A stretch of 64,000 nt of DNA, taken from positions 1,612,001 to 1,676,000 of the forward strand of contig NZ_CP091786.1 of NCBI RefSeq assembly GCF_022024015.1, in the 5' to 3' direction. Of this stretch, positions 1 through 10,238 are shown in pieces. A program made the translations under genes and the position numbers. This stretch comes from Prevotella sp. E9-3 (GTDB lineage Bacteria; Bacteroidota; Bacteroidia; Bacteroidales; Bacteroidaceae). The notes under the pieces were generated by a model. That model ran no database searches. It had not been told where the DNA came from and was given only the letters and a program-made list of their open reading frames with translations. The number at the start of each line of letters is the position of its first letter. The first letter of the stretch is position 1.

Positions 1-2
1 CC

Positions 3-1007
3 AATGCTGATACACCTCGTGACGCTCAGCTCGCTCGTGAGTTTGGTGCTAAGGGTATCGGTTTGACTCGTACCGAGCACATGTTCTTCGAGGATAAGAA
101 GATTATCGCTATGCGTGAGATGATTCTTGCCGATAGCGTTGCCGGACGTGAGAAGGCTTTGGCTAAGTTGCTGCCATATCAGAAGGCTGACTTCAAGGGC
201 ATCCTCGAGGCTATGGATGGTCTGCCCGTAAACATTCGCTTGCTCGATCCTCCCTTGCACGAGTTCGTTCCCCACGATTTGGCTGGTCAGGAGACCATGG
301 CTAAGGAGATGGGTGTCAGCGTAGAGGATATCAAGCGTCGTGTTGATTCTCTGGCTGAGAACAACCCCATGCTGGGTCATCGTGGTTGCCGTCTGGGTAT
401 CACCTTCCCTGAGATTACCGCTATGCAGACTAAGGCTATCCTGGGTGCTGCCTGTGAGCTGAAGAAGGAGGGCAAGAATCCTATGCCAGAGATTATGGTT
501 CCTCTGATTGGTACACTTTATGAGCTGAAGCAGCAGAAGGAAGTTATCCAGGCCGCTGCTAAGGAAGTATTTGCCGCTGAAGGTATCGAGGTTGAGTTTG
601 AGATTGGTACAATGATTGAGATTCCTCGTGCCGCTCTGACTGCCGACCGTATTGCTACCGAGGCTCAGTACTTCTCATTCGGTACTAACGACCTGACTCA
701 GATGACCTTCGGTTATAGTCGTGACGATATCGCTTCGTTCTTGCCTGTCTATCTGGAGAAGAAGATTCTGAAGGTTGACCCGTTCCAGGTGCTCGACCAG
801 AAGGGTGTAGGCAAGCTCATCAAGTATGCCGTGAAGAGTGGTCGCGAGGTACGTCCCGACCTCCGCTGCGGTATCTGTGGTGAGCATGGTGGTGAGCCCA
901 GCTCAGTGAAGTTCTGCGCTAAGATTGGCATGAACTACGCATCTTGCTCTCCATTCCGCGTGCCCATCGCCCGCCTCGCCGCCGCGCAGGCTGCCGTGGA
1001 AGAGTAA
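3..1007 (+). CDS. ppdK: Pyruvate, phosphate dikinase, C-terminal part (5' truncated by window)
   Basis: The reading frame is open from base 3, so the gene starts upstream of the window; about 335 residues remain. PPDK interconverts pyruvate, ATP and phosphate with PEP, AMP and PPi in the cytosol and serves gluconeogenesis or glycolysis in anaerobes. Visible are the PEP/pyruvate-binding TIM-barrel signatures [11 protein letters not shown] near the start and [12 protein letters not shown], the segment [10 protein letters not shown] that carries the catalytic cysteine, and the family-typical end [13 protein letters not shown]. The last roughly 15 codons switch to C-ending, GC-rich codons unlike the rest of the fragment. 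A second, synonymously different copy of the last 10 codons lies at 13561-13593, so this 3' end may have been supplied by an inserted element (inference). Confidence 0.96.
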   Translation, partial: NADTPRDAQLAREFGAKGIGLTRTEHMFFEDKKIIAMREMILADSVAGREKALAKLLPYQKADFKGILEAMDGLPVNIRLLDPPLHEFVPHDLAGQETMAKEMGVSVEDIKRRVDSLAENNPMLGHRGCRLGITFPEITAMQTKAILGAACELKKEGKNPMPEIMVPLIGTLYELKQQKEVIQAAAKEVFAAEGIEVEFEIGTMIEIPRAALTADRIATEAQYFSFGTNDLTQMTFGYSRDDIASFLPVYLEKKILKVDPFQVLDQKGVGKLIKYAVKSGREVRPDLRCGICGEHGGEPSSVKFCAKIGMNYASCSPFRVPIARLAAAQAAVEE

Positions 1008-1020
1008 TTTTCACTCATAC
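975..1020 (+). repeat. Left copy of the ppdK-end repeat (candidate attL)
   Basis: It covers the last 10 codons and stop of ppdK plus 13 bases downstream. The central 14 bases, GCCGCCGCGCAGGC, are identical to the right copy at 13564-13577. Similarity stops sharply upstream of the leucine codon and about 13 bases after the stop. Confidence 0.6.
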
Positions 1021-1031
1021 AATAATGAGAG

Positions 1032-1061
1032 TGACCTGTCCGTTTGGGCAGGTCATTTTTT
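1032..1061 (+). terminator. Rho-independent terminator of ppdK
   Basis: A 10-bp stem (TGACCTGTCC at 1032-1041 pairing with 1046-1055, one G-T wobble) with a 4-base loop is followed by six T residues. It lies 24 bases after the ppdK stop codon. Confidence 0.88.
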
Positions 1062-1104
1062 ATGCTCTTATGAGCCTCATTTGACGATTATTAGCTAAAA
1101 GTGT

Positions 1105-1181
1105 CGCAAAATATGCGGTAATTTGCAGATTTGTTTGGCTATTCGACATTAATTCAGTATCTTTGTCGCAGAATTTGCGAC
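1105..1181 (+). promoter_or_regulatory. Promoter of the Fic gene with two palindromic candidate operators
   Basis: TTTG at 1134-1137 and TATCTTTG at 1158-1165 are 20 bases apart and match the Bacteroides-type promoter. Two inverted repeats with the same 5-base spacer bracket it: CGCA-aaata-TGCG at 1105-1117 and GTCGCA-gaatt-TGCGAC at 1165-1181. The second covers the expected transcription start. The shared half-site TCGCA suggests binding of a dimeric repressor, possibly autoregulation (inference). Confidence 0.65.
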
Positions 1182-1221
1182 GTTATTCGCAGTGTTATGT
1201 CGCACAAAGTTCAAAAGCGTT

Positions 1222-2511
1222 ATGTATATACACGAAAGAGAAAATTGGACGGACTTCCGTTGGGACACGTCCCAAGTGTCACTCCTTCAGGAGATAGTAT
1301 TCCGTAAGCAGGGCTTGCTTTATGGCAGGTTGAGTTCACTGGGATTTGACAGCAAACTCCGTGCGATGGCAGAAAACCTGACCTATGACGTGGTGTATTC
1401 TTCGGAGATTGAAGGTATACGTCTGAACGTGGACCAGGTTCGTTCTTCCATTGCCCGGAAACTTGGGATTGAGAACGTGAAATACACGGCGCCATCGCAT
1501 TACGTCGATTCTGTTGTTGGCGTAATGCTTGAAGCGGTACAACACTATGACATGACTCTCAGCAAAGAGAAACTGTGTGCGTGGCAAGCTGCATTTTTTC
1601 CTTCAGGCTATAGTGAAGGTAGCCAGATAGAAATAGGTCAGTACCGCACAAACGAGGAGCATATTGTTAGCGGAATGTTTGGGCGCGAGAAAATCCACTA
1701 TATTGCTCCTTCTCCAGACCGTGTTGAAGAGGAGATGGTAAAGTTCCTTACATGGTTTGATGGTGAGGAGCCGGTGAATAGTGTCATCCGATCTGCCATT
1801 GCCCATTTCTGGTTTGTGAGCATTCATCCCTTCGAGGATGGCAATGGCCGGTTGGCCCGCATCCTTTCCGACATGCTGCTGGCTCGTGGAGAAAAGAGTG
1901 AATTCCGTTTCTATAATGTCTCTTCACAGATTAACAAGGACAAGAATCACTACTATGATATTCTGGAGCGGATGCAGCATGGCGATGGTGATATAACGGA
2001 GTGGTTGGTATGGTACATGCAGAAATTGGTTGATGCACTTGACGAGGCAGACACCATCGTCACCACCATCTTGAACAAGAGCTTCTTCTGGCAGAAGGCA
2101 TCGGCAGTACCAATGACCGAACGTCAGACCCAGATGCTCAATCTCTTTCTTGACGGCTATGAGGCAAAGATAACGTCAAAGACATGGGCAACATTGGCAA
2201 AGTGCTCGAAGGACACGGCAATACGCGACATACAGGATCTTGTTGACAAGAACATCCTGATAGAGGACATTCCAGGAGCCAAGCGCCCCAGTTACTCCAT
2301 TGTTTATGATGCAGAGGACCTGACACAATTCTTCACTGAGGTAAACATTACTGAGGAGAATGGCATTCAATATCTCAAAGCAATGTTCAAAGGAAAGAAA
2401 CCAATTTGCGAAAGAGTTCTGAAACTTGATGCTGACAGATACCAGAAAGGTGATTTACCATTGTCCAATTTGCTCAGTAAATACTGTTCGTATATCGTTG
2501 CGGGCAATTGA
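1222..2511 (+). CDS. Fic family protein (predicted AMP transferase), DUF4172-like N-terminus
   Basis: Fic enzymes usually transfer AMP from ATP to hydroxyl side chains of target proteins. The core motif is intact at residues 202-213 (HPFEDGNGRLAR), with the catalytic His202 and the phosphate-binding loop. An inhibitory helix motif (S/T)xxxE(G/N) occurs at S60-G65 (SSEIEG), placed N-terminally as in class II Fic proteins, so activity is probably self-restrained. The N-terminus MYIHERENW resembles DUF4172-type Fic proteins, and residues from about 300 look like a winged-helix tail. I chose the ATG at 1222 rather than 1192: the family starts this way, and 1192 lies only about 20 bases after the expected transcription start. 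The next gene, 54 bases downstream, is co-directional and may be linked. Confidence 0.9.
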   Translation: MYIHERENWTDFRWDTSQVSLLQEIVFRKQGLLYGRLSSLGFDSKLRAMAENLTYDVVYSSEIEGIRLNVDQVRSSIARKLGIENVKYTAPSHYVDSVVGVMLEAVQHYDMTLSKEKLCAWQAAFFPSGYSEGSQIEIGQYRTNEEHIVSGMFGREKIHYIAPSPDRVEEEMVKFLTWFDGEEPVNSVIRSAIAHFWFVSIHPFEDGNGRLARILSDMLLARGEKSEFRFYNVSSQINKDKNHYYDILERMQHGDGDITEWLVWYMQKLVDALDEADTIVTTILNKSFFWQKASAVPMTERQTQMLNLFLDGYEAKITSKTWATLAKCSKDTAIRDIQDLVDKNILIEDIPGAKRPSYSIVYDAEDLTQFFTEVNITEENGIQYLKAMFKGKKPICERVLKLDADRYQKGDLPLSNLLSKYCSYIVAGN

Positions 2512-2565
2512 GAATAAAAAAAACAGATATATCGAATTTAGAGACTAATTATTGTCAAACACGAT

Positions 2566-4053
2566 ATGACAAATACATCATTACAAATAGGAGATGTGTA
2601 TGCTCTCCAAGAAAAAGAGATAGGGAAGTGGTTTGCATTTCAGATTGTGCAAATAGGTGAGGAGAATGCAGTTTATATTGACTTAGATTATTGGAGTGAG
2701 ATGATTCCTGAGGAAAATGATCTCAATAAGATGTCTTATCTTCGGTTGAATCACCATTTGTGGAATAACGAAACCAAACAATGCTGGGCACCCATCAAGT
2801 TTTTCCCCTCTCATGCTAAGAAGGTGGGGAACATGCCCATAAGACCATTTGAAGAATGTAAAAGTTTTGGCAACTGGCCTAACGGTAGCCAACAGAAATG
2901 GACTGAAAAATGGAAAAAACTACCTAAAGATCAGGTCTTGGCTTTCAAAGAAGCACACACAAAATGGAATGAAACCATTATCGTTGCTGGCAAAGAAGTG
3001 AAAAAGAATCTTTATGGTCTCTTTGACGATACGCTCAGTGCTGTCAAGGATTACTCTGAATTTGACAAACTCCCAGGATTGGGAAGAATCACCACAACTA
3101 AGGATAATCCACAACTGATTCCTTTTTTAGAACGTCGATTCCTTATCCGGGAGTTAGTATGGGATAATTGCCAACGTCGAGAGTTAGACCTTAGCCGTAC
3201 TCATCTCGAAGAGGTGGAAATCAGCGGCGAAGATATTGAGGTCATTATATTGCCTTCAAGCATCAGCAACCTAACACTAAGAGGGAAATTGTCACCTAAT
3301 CTTTGTATCCATTCTCCTAATGATGGTTATTCTATGGTTCTTCGGGTGGAGTTGCATGATGATTTCCTTCCGGATGTGGGCTTAAGCAGGTTGACCAACT
3401 TACGTCTCACAAGTATCCAAGATTTTAATTTGAAGGATATTCCTGCGCGATACCCTGGCCTTACGTGGTTAGGGTTGGCAGGAAAACCAGGTTATATCCG
3501 TGAAGTGTCTGAGATTTCGAATTTTCGCGAATTGGAAACACTGACAATGGATGATTTATTTGGATTCTCTGCTGATGATTTTCCTCATCCAGGAAGCCTT
3601 CCAGAATTGAGACACCTATGGATTGAAAGTGTCCCAGCTGAAGCTGGAAAGATAATAAAGAAGTTGTATAAAGGAAATATTCAAGACTTGCAAGTCTTGA
3701 AACTGCGTTCTGTCGAATGGCTTCATGAGAATTTGAACAATCCACTGCGTAATTGGGATGGAAGCGAGCTCGTGCCCAAGTCAAAATATAACAAATCAGT
3801 TGCACTATGGAAAGAAACCCGTCGCCGGATGATGGAAGAGGCGAGTCATGCGGAGTTGGATTTCTCTGCTGTCAAGTGTATAGCCATTGACTATGCTGAA
3901 GGGTTCAATAAACTTGACCGTCGGTCTTCATTTATAGAGACAGAAGAACGCGAAGACATTTTCAATGCTTTTGAACAGATACTTAATGAAACAGGCCTGT
4001 CTGAATTCAAAGAAGAAATAATACAGCTCATTGACGAAAAGAGAAGTTGGTAA
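2566..4053 (+). CDS. Uncharacterised protein with leucine-rich-like repeats
   Basis: No firm family assignment. The 495-residue product has no signal peptide or membrane segment. Its first ~100 residues begin with a beta-rich stretch around GDVYALQEKEIGKWFAFQIV that faintly resembles Imm26-type immunity domains. The middle (about residues 190-390) has irregular leucine-rich segments such as ISNLTLRGKL, LTNLRLTSI, YPGLTWLGLAG and LPELRHLWIES, suggesting an LRR-like protein-binding solenoid. The C-terminus is charged and helical. It follows the Fic gene on the same strand after 54 bases without an obvious terminator, so a partner, target or immunity role toward Fic is possible but unproven. Confidence 0.6.
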   Translation: MTNTSLQIGDVYALQEKEIGKWFAFQIVQIGEENAVYIDLDYWSEMIPEENDLNKMSYLRLNHHLWNNETKQCWAPIKFFPSHAKKVGNMPIRPFEECKSFGNWPNGSQQKWTEKWKKLPKDQVLAFKEAHTKWNETIIVAGKEVKKNLYGLFDDTLSAVKDYSEFDKLPGLGRITTTKDNPQLIPFLERRFLIRELVWDNCQRRELDLSRTHLEEVEISGEDIEVIILPSSISNLTLRGKLSPNLCIHSPNDGYSMVLRVELHDDFLPDVGLSRLTNLRLTSIQDFNLKDIPARYPGLTWLGLAGKPGYIREVSEISNFRELETLTMDDLFGFSADDFPHPGSLPELRHLWIESVPAEAGKIIKKLYKGNIQDLQVLKLRSVEWLHENLNNPLRNWDGSELVPKSKYNKSVALWKETRRRMMEEASHAELDFSAVKCIAIDYAEGFNKLDRRSSFIETEEREDIFNAFEQILNETGLSEFKEEIIQLIDEKRSW

Positions 4054-4068
4054 CCCAATATGATTTAT

Positions 4069-4218
4069 CTAAGAAAGTGGAAATAGACGTATTTGTATCG
4101 TTGGCGGTATTTCCGACTCCATACGGAAAAGCATAGTGTTATTATATCGTTTCTGCTTAGTAACTCTATCTGGCAACCAGTCAAGAACTTCCCCTAATCG
4201 ATAGTTCTTGTTAATCAT
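4069..4218 (-). CDS. Short 49-codon ORF translationally coupled to AbiEi; possibly a toxin-gene remnant
   Basis: The ATG at 4218 overlaps the AbiEi stop in an ATGA junction, the usual sign of translational coupling. The frame then reads 49 codons (MINKNYRLGEVLDWLPDR...) and stops 15 bases from the convergent upstream gene. AbiEi antitoxins are normally followed by AbiEii nucleotidyltransferases of roughly 250-300 residues. I see no nucleotidyltransferase motif here and do not recognise the peptide. It may be the stub of a deleted toxin gene or an unrelated small protein. Confidence 0.5.
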   Translation of the reverse strand: MINKNYRLGEVLDWLPDRVTKQKRYNNTMLFRMESEIPPTIQIRLFPLS

Positions 4219-5018
4219 AAATCATCTTTTTCAATTTGAACGTTTATATTTATCTTCCATCGACTATTTCTTTCAGAAGTATTATCTTCTGCCGATGTAC
4301 TTAAAGGCATATACATGAGAGAACCTGGTAAGTTTCGTATTTGTTCATACAATTCATCTGCCAGTTCGTTTTCTTCTACTACATGTTCAAGTATGTACCC
4401 AAGCCGCTGCCAAGTCACTTTTTTTACAAAGGAAGCAAGCGAAGCAAACTGGCTCTTAATGTTAATCTGTTCTGACAACTCTTCAAGTATCGTTGCTACG
4501 CGAGACAATCCTCCTACGTGCTGTTGATATTGTACAAGGTCGGCAGCAGTCAAGAGAGGATTGGAAATACGAATGGTACCAGTTTCTGTGTTTTTTGTTA
4601 TGAGAGCATCCTCTGGTAGTCCCTCGCGATAGAACCAGTCGATGATAACATTCCGCGTTGAAACGACCCGACGCTTTGGGAATGTGGTCATCACAGAGAA
4701 TTGCTGGGGACGCTGATGAGCGGCACCGAGCAATTCAGCAGCACTGAGCATACATACATAGTAGGGCTTGCTGAGATAAGCCATCAACTGGTCAATATAA
4801 TAGGTAGCAGGAACGGAACCACGTAAAACATATTGAACAGGGATGATAACATAGAAGCCACGATACACACTGGCTATGGTCTTGTTGGAACAGAGTCTGT
4901 ATAGTTCGTTCTGAAGAATTTGCTCTGAAGAGTACATTCCTGTCTCTCTCACGTCCTCAATAGAAAACGTGGGAAATCCATGAATAGCTCTATCCTTAAT
5001 CCACTTTTGTAATGTCAT
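4215..5018 (-). CDS. abiEi: AbiEi-family antitoxin (type IV toxin-antitoxin)
   Basis: AbiEi proteins are DNA-binding antitoxins that repress their own operon and counter an AbiEii nucleotidyltransferase toxin in phage abortive infection. The 267-residue product has an N-terminal winged-helix region (FSIEDVRETG...ELYRLCSNKTIASVYRGFYVII). It continues with the family-typical Y-rich segment AAELLGAAHQRPQQFSVMT and the IRISNPLLTAADLVQYQQHVGG stretch near residue 160. The ATG at 5018 is preferred over 5090 because the family starts at the helix-turn-helix and a promoter sits at 5036-5070, inside the longer frame. Only a 49-codon ORF follows, so the antitoxin seems to lack its normal partner. Confidence 0.82.
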   Translation of the reverse strand: MTLQKWIKDRAIHGFPTFSIEDVRETGMYSSEQILQNELYRLCSNKTIASVYRGFYVIIPVQYVLRGSVPATYYIDQLMAYLSKPYYVCMLSAAELLGAAHQRPQQFSVMTTFPKRRVVSTRNVIIDWFYREGLPEDALITKNTETGTIRISNPLLTAADLVQYQQHVGGLSRVATILEELSEQINIKSQFASLASFVKKVTWQRLGYILEHVVEENELADELYEQIRNLPGSLMYMPLSTSAEDNTSERNSRWKININVQIEKDDL

Positions 5019-5035
5019 AATGAATGATTTTGGTG

Positions 5036-5070
5036 CAAATGTAATAACAAATTCATTAAAAACGTGCAAA
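5036..5070 (-). promoter_or_regulatory. Probable promoter of abiEi
   Basis: On the minus strand TTTG (5067-5070) and TACATTTG (5036-5043) resemble the Bacteroides-type promoter, although the 23-base spacing is longer than usual. The 5' leader to the ATG at 5018 would be very short. Confidence 0.45.
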
Positions 5071-5656
5071 CAATTCAAAAAAAAAGTCATTTCATTTTAT
5101 GCTATTTTAATTAAGAACGGTAGTTTTCGAGGGCTGAACTATCATTTTTGATGTCCTAAGTAATGCATCCTCAGTTTATTCCGCAGTTAAAAGAGATGTG
5201 TTTTCAGAAGGGGAGGGAACATGAGATGGCACATTCTCAGTAAAAAGAAAAGTTACTTTACCTTATTATACATAAGAACATCTAAACTTAAACCTAAACT
5301 TACACCGCAAAAATCCATCCGTTTTTCTTCTATGTTGCATTCCAAATAATTGGAAAATATTTATTGTTTATTAACTGTTTGTTATCAATCGCTTGCGCGA
5401 AATGCATTAGTACGATGACTTTTGAAGAAGCCGTAACTATCACCCCAACGCTTACGTTGGGTACAGAATGACTACCGACAACAGACCTACCAGACAAACT
5501 TCTATGAGATGAAACGGCAAAGCAAGACCGCCCAATCAATTTACTTCTTCAGAATATATAGTAAGACGCAACAATCTTTTAAAAGAGGATGTAGTCAAAG
5601 CTACACCTCAGAAAAACGCAGGAGTCGTCTTGTGAAGTTGTCTGATAATCTGTATG
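5071..5656. other. Gene-free stretch between abiEi and the IS110 transposase; two hairpins
   Basis: I see no convincing gene here. Two hairpins stand out: CCCAACG-ctta-CGTTGGG, a perfect 7-bp stem at 5444-5461, and TGTAG-tcaaag-CTACA at 5590-5605 with partial outer pairing. The second lies about 50 bases beyond the transposase stop and may belong to the end of the insertion sequence. The 5330-5530 part is probably decayed mobile DNA. Confidence 0.4.
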
Positions 5657-6733
5657 TCAATTACCCGTTTGGTATGGTACATATTCCTTTTCATTCTTCA
5701 GGACGGAAAAGATGATGTTGGAAAGCTTACGTGCTATCCTCACTATCGCCTCCTGTGGCTCCATCCTCTGTTTGTACTGGAAATATTGCGTTCCAAGTCC
5801 CGCATCCTTGCCGATGGTAATCCATGCAGCCTCGATAATCATGGGGCCAAGTTGCTTGTTCCCCCTGAAAGTCTTCTCGCCATGCACGGTCTTCTCACCA
5901 CTGCTGTGGCTTGTAGGGATCAGTCCAAGGTAGGCGGCAAACTCTTTCTCGTTGTGGAAACGTTTCACGTCACAGACCTCTGTCAGGATGCACATCGTGA
6001 CTATGATGCCGATTCCGGGGATTGTCCTGAGCAGGTCATGCCTGTGCTTGTATCGTTCTGTCTGGCTCATCTTGCGCAATTGGCGAGTAGCCTCCAGCAA
6101 TGTTCCTCTAAGGACCTCTACCTGCCTGATGAGCAGGTCAAGCGAAGCTCGTGTATCTGACATCAGCCGCACATCGTTCATCAGCCAGGTGATAAAAGCC
6201 CTTGACCAGTGCGTCTGCTTCCTGGAGAATCGTTCAGGGAATTCTACTCCATGACAATGCAGCAGGTGCTTGACTCTCGACTTGTATCCGCTGAGCTGCT
6301 TCTGTATTGTCTTGCGTATGCGGACAACAGAGCGATCGTCAATGTACTGCTTCTCTGGAACATAGTTGCCCTTGAGCAGACCTGCCTTCAGAGATCTCGC
6401 CAGTTTTACGGCATCCACCCTGTCTGTCTTCATCACCTCTTCATACTGAGTCGTCGGAACATCAGCTGCATGAATCACCATACAGCCAATACCGACTTCC
6501 TTCAATGCATAATAAGTGGAGTATCCACTGAAGCCAGACTCATAGACAGCCTGATAATCACCATCCGGGTAATTCTTCTTCAAAAAGTCAAAGAGCTCTT
6601 TTGCTGAAGGCTTCTGGGAATGCCTCTTTACAATTCCTACTTCGGGGGCTATTGCCACCTCCCAATTTTTAGCATGGACATCAATTCCTACGAAAATCTT
6701 TTGTCCTTTGAAAGATATTTTGTTCCTTTGCAT
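5657..6733 (-). CDS. IS110-family DEDD transposase (serine/RuvC recombinase)
   Basis: The 358-residue protein has the IS110 architecture. An N-terminal RuvC-like DEDD domain carries FVGIDVHAKNWEVAI (first Asp), a Glu in AVYESGFSG and KTDRVDAVKLA (paired Asp). The C-terminal Tnp domain shows LLRTIPGIGIIVTMCIL and the catalytic-serine region GLIPTSHSSGEK. The ATG at 6733 is chosen because a longer in-frame extension to 6853 runs through the structured non-coding part. The gene appears full length, so the element may be active. Recently characterised IS110 recombinases work with a bridge RNA encoded in a non-coding end. Confidence 0.93.
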   Translation of the reverse strand: MQRNKISFKGQKIFVGIDVHAKNWEVAIAPEVGIVKRHSQKPSAKELFDFLKKNYPDGDYQAVYESGFSGYSTYYALKEVGIGCMVIHAADVPTTQYEEVMKTDRVDAVKLARSLKAGLLKGNYVPEKQYIDDRSVVRIRKTIQKQLSGYKSRVKHLLHCHGVEFPERFSRKQTHWSRAFITWLMNDVRLMSDTRASLDLLIRQVEVLRGTLLEATRQLRKMSQTERYKHRHDLLRTIPGIGIIVTMCILTEVCDVKRFHNEKEFAAYLGLIPTSHSSGEKTVHGEKTFRGNKQLGPMIIEAAWITIGKDAGLGTQYFQYKQRMEPQEAIVRIARKLSNIIFSVLKNEKEYVPYQTGN

Positions 6734-6829
6734 ACTGGTACGGTATTTAATTGTGAAAGTATCTTGTTTTTTGCACTTACAAAAATACAATCCAATTATT
6801 ATCGTACCAAATTTTCTGCCTCTTTTTTC

Positions 6830-6960
6830 CTCGCGAAGCCTCTTTTCACGCAACGTGAGATGTAGAGGTCCTCGAAGCGTAGCGAAGAGGTTCTCTGCAC
6901 CTCACGGTGCGGAATATTTCACTGCCTAAGGACTATCCCCTATCGGCTTATTGGTGTTTC
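6830..6960 (-). ncRNA. Candidate bridge-RNA region upstream of the IS110 transposase
   Basis: The non-coding DNA 5' of the transposase holds consecutive hairpins. CCTCT at 6839-6843 pairs with AGAGG at 6864-6868 and encloses CACG-caa-CGTG (6847-6857). CCTC at 6870-6873 pairs with GAGG at 6887-6890. GCACC-tcac-GGTGC spans 6897-6910. IS110-group elements encode the bridge RNA in the end upstream of the recombinase, so location and structure fit. Target- and donor-binding loops could not be assigned, and the transcript limits are guesses. Confidence 0.35.
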
Positions 6961-7049
6961 CGACTGCAAACATAGTAACTTTTAATTGAATCCAATAATG
7001 GCAAGATGAGATGTCAGTTCGTCTATATATGTTAAAAAAAACAAACATA

Positions 7050-7120
7050 TTCTGCAAGAAAAACGTGCAGAATGAACGTAAAGTCAGAAGAAATCACTAA
7101 CTTTGCAAACAAAGTTTGCA
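7050..7120 (+). promoter_or_regulatory. Regulatory region of the GH2 gene: two palindromes and a -7 element
   Basis: TAACTTTG at 7098-7105 matches the -7 consensus, but no TTTG lies at the usual distance upstream, which hints at activator dependence. A perfect palindrome TGCAAAC-aaa-GTTTGCA (7104-7120) overlaps its end. Upstream lies an inverted repeat TTCTGCA / TGCAGAA with a 9-base spacer (7050-7072). TGCAGAATG occurs in both parts (7066-7074, 7118-7126). Confidence 0.5.
7059..7074 (+). repeat. 16-bp direct repeat, left copy
   Basis: AAAAACGTGCAGAATG is identical to 13483-13498. The two copies flank exactly the GH2 and DUF6055 genes, and similarity continues weakly beyond each copy (CGTAAA, then GTC). 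Confidence 0.7.
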
Positions 7121-7180
7121 GAATGTGCTTTAGGGTTTATCTCATCCCACCCAAAAAGGAATCTTCATCATCAATCATAA

Positions 7181-10066
<2,886 letters not shown>

Positions 10067-10152
10067 TCCCGATGAAACCGGCGAAAAGGCAACATTGAGG
10101 GTGTGCGTCAGTGATATTGTTACGACGCTACCATTCATTGTTACACATTGGT

Positions 10153-10183
10153 TTTGCCACCTGCGCGAAGCAGCGTACTTTTG
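10153..10183 (+). promoter_or_regulatory. Promoter of the DUF6055-like gene
   Basis: TTTG at 10153-10156 and TACTTTTG at 10176-10183 are separated by 19 bases, an excellent Bacteroides-type match. The start codon at 10239 lies about 50 bases downstream. Confidence 0.78.
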
Positions 10184-10238
10184 CAGCCGAAATCATCTCG
10201 TAGCAATGAATCACAGTTTCAATATAATAATTTCATCG

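Larger units (their letters stand above)
5587..6960 (-). mobile_element. IS110-family insertion sequence (ends not resolved)
   Basis: The element is defined by its DEDD transposase and structured flanks. IS110 elements usually lack terminal inverted repeats and target duplications, so the ends cannot be fixed from one copy. The given limits run from the hairpin downstream of the transposase stop to the end of the structured region upstream of its start; they are approximate. Confidence 0.55.

Noticed and set aside
5654-6607. Plus-strand frames within the IS110 gene
   Set aside because: They lie opposite a full-length transposase and have no recognisable domains.
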